A DNA stretch of 64,000 nt, taken from Lamellibrachia columna. Its lineage: Eukaryota; Annelida; Polychaeta; Sabellida; Siboglinidae. The notes under the pieces are model-generated. The model had not been told where the DNA came from. It made no database searches and worked only from the letters and a program-made list of their open reading frames with translations. Location of the stretch: positions 33,219,333 through 33,283,332 of the forward strand of contig OY759271.1 in the NCBI GenBank assembly GCA_963662155.1, written 5' to 3'. Every line of letters starts with the position of its first letter. Position 1 is the first letter of the stretch. Positions 51,501-62,512 of this stretch are shown in pieces. The position numbers were made by a program, and so were the translations under genes.

Positions 51501-54472
51501 ATGAATATCGTCTATTTTATAACAGGAAGACAATATTAGAAAGACAATTTGTTACTAACTCTTTTGGTAGCGGTAGTTCCTTCTCACTCTGTCGCTTGTA
51601 GAGGTGTTGTAAGCGAGGTGACGCCCACCGGTCAGGGTTGATACGGTCAAGGACGTCTCTCGCGTGATGGTAGACAGTGCCTAGTGCTCCCATCACACCA
51701 AGGCACTGGTTCATGGCACCATCGATACCAGAGGCGCACTCGTTGAAGGCTTGTCTCACCATCACACTGCAAGACTAGAGGGCACAGACACACTTGTGTA
51801 TTGGGGGATCACAGTGATCAAGTAGATGTTAAGTGTGTCGGTGTAGTATGTGTCCGTGCGTGTGTGCATGGATATGTGTGTGTGTATGTATGGCATTATT
51901 GCATGTGTAATGTACATGCATGTATGTATACATAATTATGTACATACATATGTGCAAACGCACACGCACACATGCACATAATAACAATAAATATCATCAG
52001 ACTGTATGGTCAGCCTGTAACCTGAAACAATAATAATAATAATAATAATAAATACAACTTTTCTGGCATTATATATAACAATTAATTTAAACTTTATATT
52101 TTTTATTATCACAAATAAAAAAAATTAAATCACACTTTTAGTGTTTCTCACAATATCCAGAAAAAACATTTTGTATGCGATCAGTGAAGACTTAGAGTTA
52201 ACTATCCATCCCTCCCTGCCTTGTTTTCTCACCCAGTCCAGTTTCTTGGTTTCTCACTTTATTCTAATCCTGATTATCCCAAATGGATTAGCAGACTTCC
52301 CCAATAATCCCAGCTCCTACCTAAGCACCAGTTCTGCCCAGGGGAAGGTGTATTTGATAGCAGCAGGTCCAGGGGCCTACTTCCTCTACCTGAGGTGGCG
52401 TAATTAATTGGGTTGTGATGGATAGTACTGAGCTGCTGCCCCAGGCAGAAAGGAAGTTTCCCAGCAAGGATGTGGGAAGGAGTGATAGCAGCCTGTTTGG
52501 TGTGGGATGTAAGTTACTATATGGATCAGAATATCATCCTACCCCTCACTACCTGAGACATGATTCTCTTCCACCCCATGATATGTTGCTGGGGGTAGTC
52601 AAATTAAATAGTACAAATTGGATAAAATGGAACTAATTCCACATTTTATAGAATCCACAATGCAGTTGAGAAGTGTATGAAACATCTAAACAATTACAGT
52701 TTCAGAGAAAGTCTCTAACTTACTCGTCCAGCGCCCAGAAGCTGGACATGGCCGTTGTCGACGTGTTTGCCGACGTCATCCATGTGGTCATCCAGTGTCT
52801 TTAGACCATGTTTGACGTCTGTGGCGGCATATTGTAGCTGTGTAATGGTCTCGTTCAGTTGTTCCATCATCCCGTCGAATGGCTGTAGTAGCAGCAGGCT
52901 CTGGTTGTATGACTGCTCAGCACTGCATCCCATCGACCGAGACATCTCTGCCATGTTGCGATAGATGTCGGTTACGGGTCCATCCAGTAGGAGGCCAGAG
53001 AGCAGAACGAGGGCGGCGACTCGCCCTGGTGGTGTACACATAGAGGGCAGCACTAGAGCGGCAATGCAGCAGCAGAGACGCGACATGGTGAAGACGATGC
53101 ATAACAACAGACAGGTGACGCCACTGACACCGAGCGCGATCCAGATCCAGTAGTCGAGGTAGACGTACATGATGCCAAATAAAATCAGCCCGAGGAGTAT
53201 TCCAGCAAACAGTGACAGCATTGTCTGTGACGTGTACTTGTTGCGTTTCTTTTCGCGGTAGTACACGTGCTGATGGTCGCCGGTGTTCGGAGCTAGCTGT
53301 TGCTTCCGCATAATTGGCTTGCGTCTTGCTTGCGGTGTCTGTGCCTGCAGCAGCGAGTCCTGCTGGGCTGGGTACTCGAGTGTGCGGTAGTCATGGTAAC
53401 AGACCATTGATACACCAAGATCAGTTTCGTCAGTGCCATTGTCGTCAGTGTATTGTGTGTGGTTTTGACGCTGGATTTTCTCATTGGTCGAGTTGTCTGC
53501 GTTGCCGGCAATGTAGTCAAGGGAACTAATGGAGATCGAGCATGCCATGGCGCGACTCAACTGTGGACGACAGTGTTGCGTCGATGACGCGTCTGGTGTT
53601 CGGCATTGACATTCAACATCGATGTCAGTGTCACTACAGTTCACAGTGTGGTGAAGCTCAGGGGTCGAGGGTCGGCTCCGCGGCTGCGACATGGCTACCC
53701 TGGGGCGAGCGGCAGGCGGTGGAGTTTGTTGTGGGGTTAGTCTGCGTGGTACCTTTGGGGGTTTCTTCTTGTCCGGGGTGATTGCCTGGCATGGGTGTGT
53801 GTCTAGGCTGGGTTTCACAACCAGCTGTGGTTTACCCTGTCGCTTCACAGAGCGCCGTGACGCAGGTGAATACCCACCACTAGGGGGCTGAGACGTGACG
53901 TCTGACTCATACAAGTCCGTGTTGTCAATATCTGTCGAATTACAACGAGCATCCAGCCGAGGCGGAGTCTGGCGGTCACATGTATTGCTCCGGTTGGCTG
54001 GAGGAGTACTCCGGTTGCTTCGGCGGTTCGCTGGAGGAGTACTCCGGGGAGTGCTCCGGCCCCTGGTTGGAGTAGCGTTCCTGGGAGGTGTGGGAGTGCT
54101 CCTTCTTCCCCTGGGAGGTGTTGCTATGACAGGCCCTGAGCCTGTTCCCACAGGTGCTGTGTGGATGGGAGCATCCTTGGACACTGTAGGAGACTGTTTA
54201 CCTCCCTGCCCTGTCTTGTTCCCGCCCACCTGTTGAGCCCCACTGGGCTCTCCCTCCCCCAGTGGCTCTAGGCAGTCGGATGGAAATATGCCAAGGGTGT
54301 TGGTGGTCAGACTGCGGCCAACTGTCCAGTCGTTGCCTAGGTGACGGCAGTCGGTCACTACATCGCCCACCTCTAGCTGCAGCTCCCCAGAGTGGCTGGC
54401 TTGGTGGGGTCGAACCACCCGGTAGAGGTCGTCACCAGAGGGCGTTGTTGCCGTTGCTGGCGACCACGCCAT
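47247..54472 (-). CDS. DCST1: DCST1-like protein with N-terminal SH3 domain and C-terminal RING-like finger
   Basis: DC-STAMP-domain proteins of this family (DCST1/DCST2, worm SPE-42/SPE-49, fly Sneaky) are multi-pass sperm membrane proteins needed for fertilisation; DCST1 is also a ubiquitin ligase. Three exons (52724-54472, 51560-51774, 47247-48564) join in phase to 1,093 residues. In order: SH3 domain (about 15-72), Pro/Arg/Thr-rich linker (73-410), membrane segments (418-477 and 485-500), a GPVTDIYRN...C..E stretch typical of DCST proteins, the Cys-rich ectodomain, further membrane segments, the DC-STAMP core, and a CLVC ... YCSECF ... CPLCRP zinc domain (about 1029-1068). Vertebrate DCST1 is about 700 residues without an SH3. 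It is convergent with, and apparently inside an intron of, CARS1. DCST1 versus DCST2 is not settled. Confidence 0.88.
48561..48800 (-). repeat. 54-bp tandem repeat, five copies, starting across the exon 3 acceptor
   Basis: CACACTACAACACACAATC occurs at 48561, 48616, 48670, 48724 and 48778. On the minus strand this reads GATTGTGTGTTGTAG then TGTG, i.e. the functional acceptor of exon 3 (AG at 48566-48565) plus four acceptor-like copies upstream in the intron. Confidence 0.92.
48801..51559 (-). other. DCST1-like intron 2, nothing further recognised
   Basis: AT-rich intron. A short duplicate of coding sequence from exon 3 is visible near 48872-48910 (AACATGTTGCTGTCAGCAGG then AAGTGCAGC matches 47965-47993). 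51185-51275 has three or four imperfect copies of TTTGTGACGTCATTGCA-type sequence with CRE-like TGACGTCA cores. Otherwise nothing. Confidence 0.55.
51560..51774 (-). CDS. DCST1: DCST1-like exon 2
   Basis: 215 bp encoding SCSVMVRQAFNECASGIDGA, then MNQCLGVMGALGTVYHHARD and a basic tail, part of the Cys-rich extracellular region. The acceptor CCCTCTAG is used rather than the nearby TTGCAG because only it keeps phase with exon 1. Donor GTTAGT leaves GA, completed by exon 3. Confidence 0.85.
51775..52723 (-). other. DCST1-like intron 1
   Basis: Contains a (TG)n/(CATG)n microsatellite at 51845-51975 and (AAT)n at 52026-52050. No other feature recognised. Confidence 0.6.
52724..54472 (-). CDS. DCST1: DCST1-like exon 1: SH3 domain, Pro-rich linker, first membrane segments
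   Basis: ATG at 54472 has a strong context (AAGATGG). Residues 15-72 form an SH3 domain: LYRVVRPHQ (ALYDY position), GELQLEVGD, W-T-V-G-R and GIFPSDCLEPL. A linker of RSTPP and PPANRS motifs, potential SH3 ligands, follows. From residue 418 hydrophobic segments begin (SLFAGILLGLILFGIMYVYL). GRVAALVLLSGLLLDGPV and the downstream helix with CSAEQSYNQS match DCST proteins. Donor GTAAGT at 52723. SH3 and DCST parts sit in one uninterrupted exon, so the join is not a splicing guess. An upstream non-coding exon is possible (TTTCCATTTAG precedes). Confidence 0.92.
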
Positions 54473-54852
54473 CTTGAGAGTCTAAATGGAAACAATTCAA
54501 GTCTGGTTGCATTCATTGTAAAATCACATTATGTAGAGAGCCAAAGTTATGACATCACGTGTCATGGTAGCTGTTTCTAAATGCATAGCTGTTCGGCATG
54601 GGAATCCGTTATCATCGGCCATTTATTTTGTTACGTGCAACAGTTAAACTTTGAATCTGCTATTCGTGAATAAACCCATAAACTCAAACAAGTAAAAAAT
54701 TCAATACCAAAAATTTTGAGAGCAAGATCAGCTACATGCCATGAAAAAGCGCTATATAGAAATAGCAGTTATTGTTATTAAATGGTACTTTACAGTGAAC
54801 AAAGCACGATGATGGTTGTCATGCCATTGTGACGTCACACTTTGGTGTTCTA

Positions 54853-55068
54853 GAGTATAAAGTACATCTATTCTAACATCTCAACTCTTCAGATGTCCAT
54901 ATAATTAAGGCCTTCGTATAATTAACACCAGTACAATTACGTTCCCATCACATGTAATGTTAACATGATGTTCGGACTGAACCAATTAAATTAAACAGAT
55001 AACAGTCAAATTATGTTAATAGAATTGTGGTTCATTTGTACTGTCAAGATGTCAGAATAGATGTAGTG
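54853..55068. mobile_element. MITE family A, copy 4 (short)
   Basis: TAAAGTACATCTATTCTAAC at 54859 is mirrored by GTCAGAATAGATGTAGTG near 55060. The interior is about 160 bp. Confidence 0.75.
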
Positions 55069-55811
55069 TCTGCTATATATTTTGGGATAATAATGACCAG
55101 ACTATCTAGTACTTTTAATAAGACTTGTGAAAGCAGATTCATCAAAGGATCATCCACTGTTGTTCATGTGGAAGTCTTATCAGGGGACCTTTAATTTGTT
55201 AGTAAGTTCCATGTAAATAGAGCAGTGTTATCAACATGTTTTCATAGTATCACAAGTTTATGACCTTCATATAAGCTAAAACATTGCATTGTCTTTCTAT
55301 GTATATTTTATAGTTTCAATTTAAAAAAGAACTGTTATTGCGCAATACAGAAAATCATTATAAACCACCAGAGGACACTATCTGTACTCCTTATTTGCTT
55401 ACAGAAGTCACTGTTAACACTCCACAGTTGCTTACAGAAGGTACTGTCAGCACTTCTCAGCTGCTGTCAGCACTCAGCTATTACATGTGTCAGCATTACT
55501 TCAGAGTTGTCACCAGAGTATGTGCACCATGCAGAACATACCACAGATAGTGCTGACAGTTCTTTGGAATAGACTTCAGTCACAGACATCACTGACAGGC
55601 AGTAAAAACTTATGAACCACTGACAGACAAGCAACATGCATGTTTTTGGCATGCATTAAGTTAAAGCGCCATCCATAATTCATTTAGCCCATCATGAATC
55701 GGGTTTGGTTATGTTCCAATCTGTAGCGTGTGAATAGTTTAAATATTATGTGCGGTCAGTTTAATAGACGAGTGTGTTCTTTGGTTAAAATCATTGACAT
55801 TGATTGTTAGA

Positions 55812-55955
55812 TCAGGTAGCTGGCGAATGTGTGATTATCCTTATGTCATAGTATGTCATAGTATATAGAATGTGTGATTATCCTTATGTCATAGTATGTC
55901 ATAGTATATAGAATGTGTGATTATCCTTGTCATAGTATGTCATAGTATATAGAAT
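55812..55955. repeat. about 43-bp tandem repeat, three copies
   Basis: TGTGATTATCCTTATGTCAT followed by AGTATGTCATAGTATATAGAA recurs three times; the last copy lacks three bases. Confidence 0.88.
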
Positions 55956-56514
55956 GTCGTAGTGGATACTACTAGTACAAGATAGGTTAAATTTTTCGCG
56001 AAATAATTGTCCTTATGCCGCCAGTCTTTACTTTATGTTCATCCAAATGTGTTACTTGTACCTACATTAAATGTATAAAATATGCTAGCAGTGGCAGGAC
56101 AGTTGTTTGTAATTATGACATGATCCTACGCCAACAGGTGAGCTACAAGGAACACAAACACAAATAACATGGCTGTGTGTAACAATCTGGAAAACCAAGC
56201 TCCCTAGGTACTCGTGTAGAGATAACCCAATCTACACACCCACGTCTCCCCATACTACGCAGAACTTGTCTGTACTTGTTATGACGGCTGACCTTTTTGA
56301 CACCCAACGCCTGATTGAGTTCCGGGCACGCCTGCCACACAAATTGTAGTTAGCTTCATACTCGCTGTACTAATATGTTTTTAAACCAAATGGCTCGAAC
56401 CTGTAGGCGGACTGTGTCTCTGCTTCTATGGGTCCTAACCTGGAATCAGGAAAAGTCTATTTGTCCCAATGACAACAAATTAATTCATACAGAAACCTTG
56501 ATTATTTATATATA

Positions 56515-56532
56515 TAATATATATTTGCTATA

Positions 56533-56610
<78 letters not shown>

Positions 56611-56651
56611 TTTCCTACATCTTATAGAACAACATCAAGAAAATTATGTAG

Positions 56652-56703
<52 letters not shown>

Positions 56704-56762
56704 TACATAAATTTTCTTGTTGTTCTATAAAACGCAGGAAAAGATATATATATATATATATA
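56515..56762. repeat. (TA)n microsatellite with inverted flanks
   Basis: Three (TA)n tracts are separated by two inverted copies of a unique segment (TCTTTTCCTACATCTTATAG ... at 56606 and its reverse complement ending GGAAAAGATATA near 56750). Cruciform-prone. Confidence 0.9.
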
Positions 56763-59744
56763 CAAATATACAGAACTACATATAGTTTCTTATTGTACAT
56801 GCACGCACGCTTGCACGCAGCACACATGCACGCATGCACACACACACAGTTACGCAGTTTCATGCATGCACACAAACAAATAAACTGTTTGCATACCTGT
56901 TAGATGTTTAATCTTCAGTATCATTTTAGTTTTAAGTACTTAGCTGAGCCACCATAGATTCCACAATATTAGTTCTGTTGCATTCCATATAATTCTACAC
57001 TAATCCTGTCCAGTGCTTCCAAAATCTCGCCTGCTTTCTCTAGGTATCTTCCACCCCTTCCCTGCCTTCTTTCATCTCTCTCCTTCCCCAGTCCCTGCTC
57101 GGACAGCCAGTGTACATTCCAGGTGGACCACATATGATCTACTACACATTGAGGCAGATAAATGGCCATTAACAGACCACAAATGACCACCTGAAGACAC
57201 TGATTCACTGACCACCTGATTTAGGGCTATTTGAAAGACTTGTCTTGATGTCTTCCTCTAGCCCTGAACTATCCTGGTCCACAACAGTCAGGGAAAGTTA
57301 TATTATTATTTAGACTGGTAAAGCCTGCAAAGGTCAGACTCATCAGAAATAGATTACAAAGAAAAATACAGATATTGCATTGTGAAATTCACTTGTGTTA
57401 GTTGAGTCAACAACTTAATTTGCATTTACGTTGGATGTCTGTATAAATACAGAACAACAACCTGCCTAACTCTGGCCTAGGGGCAACTTTGAACCACTGT
57501 AAAATTGAGTAAGAGGGTTGCAGCAAAACTTGAAAAACTATGTAATATCACCCAAAACGGCATTACTGCGAACACTGTTTTCATGACAATAAATTAATTT
57601 AAATAAAGTATGCATTACATATTTGGATTACTTTTTCCAACCGATTGACCCAAATCCGTAAAGCAACTAATAAAAAATAAAAGGCTTTAGATTGTACGGT
57701 ATGGATTTGGGAAGCTCCTATTAAGAGTAATAAAGTTGTTCTTGTGAGCCCACCCTTATAATGTATCATTTCTTTTATAAAATAAACTTGTTCATAACAT
57801 ACATAGATTTCAAGTTTTGATTGACATTAAACTAATTGATTTCACAGGTTGTTATATTTTGTGAAAAGTACCCGGTGTATATATATAATTACTACATGAA
57901 TATGCATTTATTTAATGACACCCCTGTGGAACCTTGGAGTCATTGCACTGTTGCATCTTGTTTTCATTATATTTCTGTTGTCTCCTCATTACGATTCTGT
58001 CTGCCTAGAAATATCTGGATCATGTTGCTAACGGCAACACATGGTTACTGTTTGCACCCTGCCTAGCCCCCTCAACACATTGCATAATTCCTTTCGTTCT
58101 AGCATGCTTGACACAGAATGGCAGACTTTGCCAGGAAGTGCGCCGCCTGCCAGGAAGTGGCGCGTCAACAACGAGCTGACCTTCCAGAAACTTTGTGACA
58201 TTTACTGATATTTTGACAGTGGGAAACTTCCCAGGTTGTGATTGTGCAAAAGTTCAGGTCTGCAATGATAAGGTAGCCATGGAGGCATTTCCCAGTTGTT
58301 GGCCGATAGTGGACTTTCTTGGCATTGGTTTGGCTCTATGTAAACACTAGTCTCCTCCACTGACGTACCAGTGTACAACAAACCATTTACTTGTTTACAT
58401 TGTACTTCAAGCTGCTCTGCTAACAAAACAGACAAAATTAAACTTATCATGAATATTATATAATTTTAAATAAACATAGAAGCCCCATGTAGACAATCCC
58501 AAAATTGCAACAAGCATATAAATCAACCATTATATGTAATACAGATTGTATATGTAAACACTAAGCAGTCCCATTGTTTTATATTTCCCTTGTGTTTACA
58601 TTCTGTTTTTGTTTCACAATAATTACAATGGTGAAATGTTTATTTAGAAATGTAGGCCTGTGTTTTTAGAAAGGAATATCTGATGTAAAGGTTATCAAGA
58701 AGGTTATTGAGATAATAACTGGGAGGTTTCAAATCCTCGATAGAGTCCTTCTTACAGTTCAGTTTTAAGTGTAGTTTTATAGTACCATAATGCAGACATT
58801 TAGATATATATAACATGAAGGTTACCTTTTATGAAATGCTTGTAAGCTCCGTGAGTGTTATTTGGTTGTGATTACTTATATAACGTTGCATAATGAATGA
58901 GTGAATGTCACAAAAAGTAGATGAGTGTTTTTCATGACAGATACTACGCAGTGTCCTTTTTAAGATTCAGCTCATCTGGAGGGTGCAGAATGTTATACTG
59001 GCAAAAATCTAGGTTTCAAACATTTTATTTTTGTTGGCAACCAGTTTGTATTGTTCAAAAGATCATAAATCAATGTACTGAAGAGATTTTTGATTAAAAA
59101 GTTAATAAGTTGAGCTGCTTTTCCATGTGAATTATGTGGAAGTTGATGCATATCTCATCAGACATGTATCACTGATCGCAGTTTAATTCCATCAAGATGG
59201 CAGCCACAAAGAAAGTGTGTCATAGCGGTAGAAAGGTTTAATGGTGGTAGAAAGGTTTAATGGTGTTAGAAAGGTTTAAACATATCATAAATCATATTTC
59301 TTCAATGTAAGAGCAGTAAAGTAGTACAGCATGACTCAATCAGTGTTAACAAACCGTATCATTGGCATTTACTGTGGAAAACTTCACCACAGAAAGACAC
59401 ATTTAGCCCTAATCATGACATTTTGGCACATACAAGATATACTGCATGGCTTCCTAGGATGAGGGGTTCTGGTTCCCTTTGAAGTGTGACTGTCAGTGTT
59501 GGGTATTTATATTCTTCTGGTTGAGTCAGCCAGTCACATCTGTGGAGGCATTCAGAGCCGCATACCAACGGGAAGTGTCATTTCCCACTCTTCCCATTAG
59601 GTGTGGGCTGCCATACCACATCATATCCCCATGACAGGACAGGTGGCATAAGGTATGGGCAGCAGCTGGGAGAGGGAGGAAACTGGCCTGAGGATTGGGG
59701 AGATGAGTGGCTATAGTTCTGTCTTGTTCTTGTTTGGAGCGGGC

Positions 59745-59930
59745 TACTGGGGCGGGTTGTTGGGGCGGGTTGTTGGGGCAGGCTGCTGGGGTGGGCAGTT
59801 GGGGCGGGCAGTTGGGGCATGATGCAGGGGCTGGCTGTTAAGGCGGTCTACTGGGGCGGGCTGCTAGGGCGGGCTGTTATGGCAGGCTGCTGAGGCGAGC
59901 TGTTGGAGTAGGCTGCTGGGGTGGATTTCT
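59745..59930. repeat. degenerate 15-18-bp GGGGCGGGCTGTT minisatellite
   Basis: About ten units such as GGGGCGGGTTGTT and GGCTGCTGGGGTGG. G-rich on the plus strand with many GGGG/GGG runs, so quadruplex-forming potential exists. Not coding. Confidence 0.85.
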
Positions 59931-60057
59931 GTTGCAAAATGTACTCAACTGTATTAAATTATTCTGTATTAAAAAGTAAGTGTGAATATAAATATTTAAA
60001 GAAATGAATAAGTATACAGAGTTATATGCCTTAAATAATGCACAACGTATGCATGAT

Positions 60058-60212
60058 TGTGTGTGTATATGTGTATGAGGTGTATATGTATATGTATGAG
60101 GTGTGTGTTATGTATGTGTATGAGGTATGTATATGTATATGTATGAGGTGTGTATTATGTATGTGCATGAGGTGTGTATATGTATGTGTATGAGGTGTGT
60201 ATATATGTATGT
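60058..60212. repeat. TGTATATGTATGAGGTG simple repeat
   Basis: Repeated GTGTATGAGGTGTGTATATG-type units of variable length. Confidence 0.9.
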
Positions 60213-62118
60213 TTTGAATAATGTTTACAAAGATTTTGCCAACTGCTAAAGGCAGAACCTACAGTGGTATCAACAACATGGTTTACACATGACAATGACG
60301 ACATCAATATTGTTTTGTATCATACATTATCCAATTGTCTTGTGGTTATATCAGAACAAAATGTTCTCCATATTCTGGTTAGCAACCTGGTGAGCTTGTT
60401 TACAAAGGGATCAGTTTTATTAGAAGTACATTTATTTCTTGGAGACCTGCTGACAAGTGTTAGCAACAGAAGATATAGTCTAAAGGCCAGATCAGATCAG
60501 AGTCTGTCTTTGTTTACAGCCACAGGTTTGGTTGTTGGACAAGTCATGAGGGCAACTGCTCTTGTAGTCAGACTCCAGCAGAGAACTTGAAAGATGATGA
60601 CTGAATACCAGACAAAAGTATTTCTTCACCAGCGACGCCTGTCACAGTTGTAAGGCTACTAAATCCTATTTATCCATAACACGATGATAATGGCAATCAT
60701 TTATTTTACCTCCACCCACCGGAAGCATGATGAGAATTTGTCTTTCTCATAAAGCGCATCATCATAAATGTTGGTTGCTCTGCCAGTGACAGCCACTGGT
60801 ATTTATTTACTAGGCTAGATTGAAAATGAAAGTGATTGTTACGGTATACTGTACAGCACAAACAATATACTTGATGGTCATTGATGTCTTGCAGGGAATT
60901 AATTCATTGGTCCTGAATTTTAGATAAAGTTGTGTAAAAATAACTTTCTATAAATACTTAAACTGGATAGGTTTTTTTTTAAATATTATCTTCTTCATGA
61001 AAAGTTATTGAAGGATGGAATACTTTGTCAAATTCATAATGCTGTGATAGGCATACACTATGTGAAAGCAGTGTGTACACTTTCATATACAGAGTGTACA
61101 CATTTTTGTACAGCATGTATACACATTCTTGTACATTTGCTTTAAGAGACATAGGTAGGAACATGAGGCACCAGTGGCACCAGCACAGATCTGAAACTTG
61201 ATAATGATTGAGTAAAAGGGTCATGAAACATATATACTGGGTTCTGATATAGCTGGCATGGTGGCTTGATTACTGGCCCAGTGGTGCAATTCGGTTGGTT
61301 CTCTCCTGGTGACCCAGAGGTACTAGGTGTGAACCACAGGCCAGCAGCCCACCCAGTCGGTTGGTGCAACTTGCCAACTTGTCTAGTACCTTGCATACGG
61401 GTACAGGAAGTTAGAAATTGATGTGTGTCTTTTGGATGAGACACTGAAAGCTGCAGGTCCAACCTACCCACAGACAGGGTAAATAGCTATATGTATATCC
61501 AGCGACATAAAAAAGTCTCATGTGTTCGTCCTGGAAAAAACACTCCTGTGTTGGTCCCGGAAAAGTGTTATTTGAAGTAAATCTCGTAAGACATCAGACC
61601 ATTGTTGGTAACTGCCCATGTTTATAATAAAAACTCACCATGACAGTTTTATATTTTTAACTCTTAATTACTATTTAGTTTTTGTTGGCTGTGTAGTTAT
61701 ATTTTTATTTCCTTTGTTTCACATACACAAATTATTACCGATGTCTACCCGTTCTGTGAAATCTTTCACCTGCTGTGTTAGAAAGATATTGTTTTGCTAA
61801 CCATGGTTTTTCAGTTAATGTGTACATTTTTAATTGGTCCCTTACTTTCATATTTTGACCCAACCCCTCATTGCTGCCTGATACATCTGGACATGGGCAG
61901 TTGATGTCTCTCTTCCTCTTCCATCCACTTGCTGCACCACTAGATGTCAACAGACACATCAAAAGTGAAGCCCGGAACTTTAAGGGTCATAAAGCTATCT
62001 GCAATGTTGGTGTAACTCACAACATCATGAACGTTGTGTCCACAGGTGTACTGATGGTGTACCCAGTGATGTACCATATGTGTATCCACAGGTGTACCAC
62101 GATGTAGTATGAAATCTG

Positions 62119-62512
62119 TTTTTTTTTTTTTTTGGATGGCAATTTTGTTAAACACTGTTAAATCGTATTGCCATCTAAAGCAAAAAGACAAAGGACAAGG
62201 AGTCATTGGCTTGTCAATGGTTATTCATCTGTGTGTTTCCCATCCTGAGATATTTGTCAATTTTTTTATACATATTTACACTGCTAGCATTTACTCAATT
62301 CACAGATAATTTGGTCCATTCATGTATTGTTCTCTGCGAGAATGAATAGTTTCTGATATCCAATCTACACTGGCCCTTCACTAACTTTCATTTGAGTTCA
62401 CTAATTCTTCATTTTCCTTCTATAAATATTTTTCCTAACCATTTGATCATCTATTTGATCTCCTCTTAATCTCTGTGTACCCAGCTTGTTAAGCCACATT
62501 CTTATAGGCATG
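62119..62512 (-). mobile_element. truncated 3' fragment of the same CR1-type LINE family
   Basis: The stretch from about 62190 (AGTCATTGGCTTGTC) to 62512 (AAGCCACATTC) is a diverged copy of 10750-11105, in the same orientation, covering the 3' UTR and the last RT residues. The 3' side ends with ATGGCAATTTTG and a T15 tract at 62119-62133, i.e. A15 on the minus strand. 5'-truncated, as usual for LINEs. Confidence 0.8.

Noticed and set aside
51763..51770. TTGCAG as acceptor of DCST1-like exon 2
   Set aside because: It would put the exon out of phase with exon 1 and give stops; the CTCTAG nine bases upstream restores the conserved Cys-rich frame.
60264..60590. 108-codon plus-strand frame
   Set aside because: Composition is ordinary, no domain, no plausible splice partners, single hydrophobic-rich frame likely by chance.
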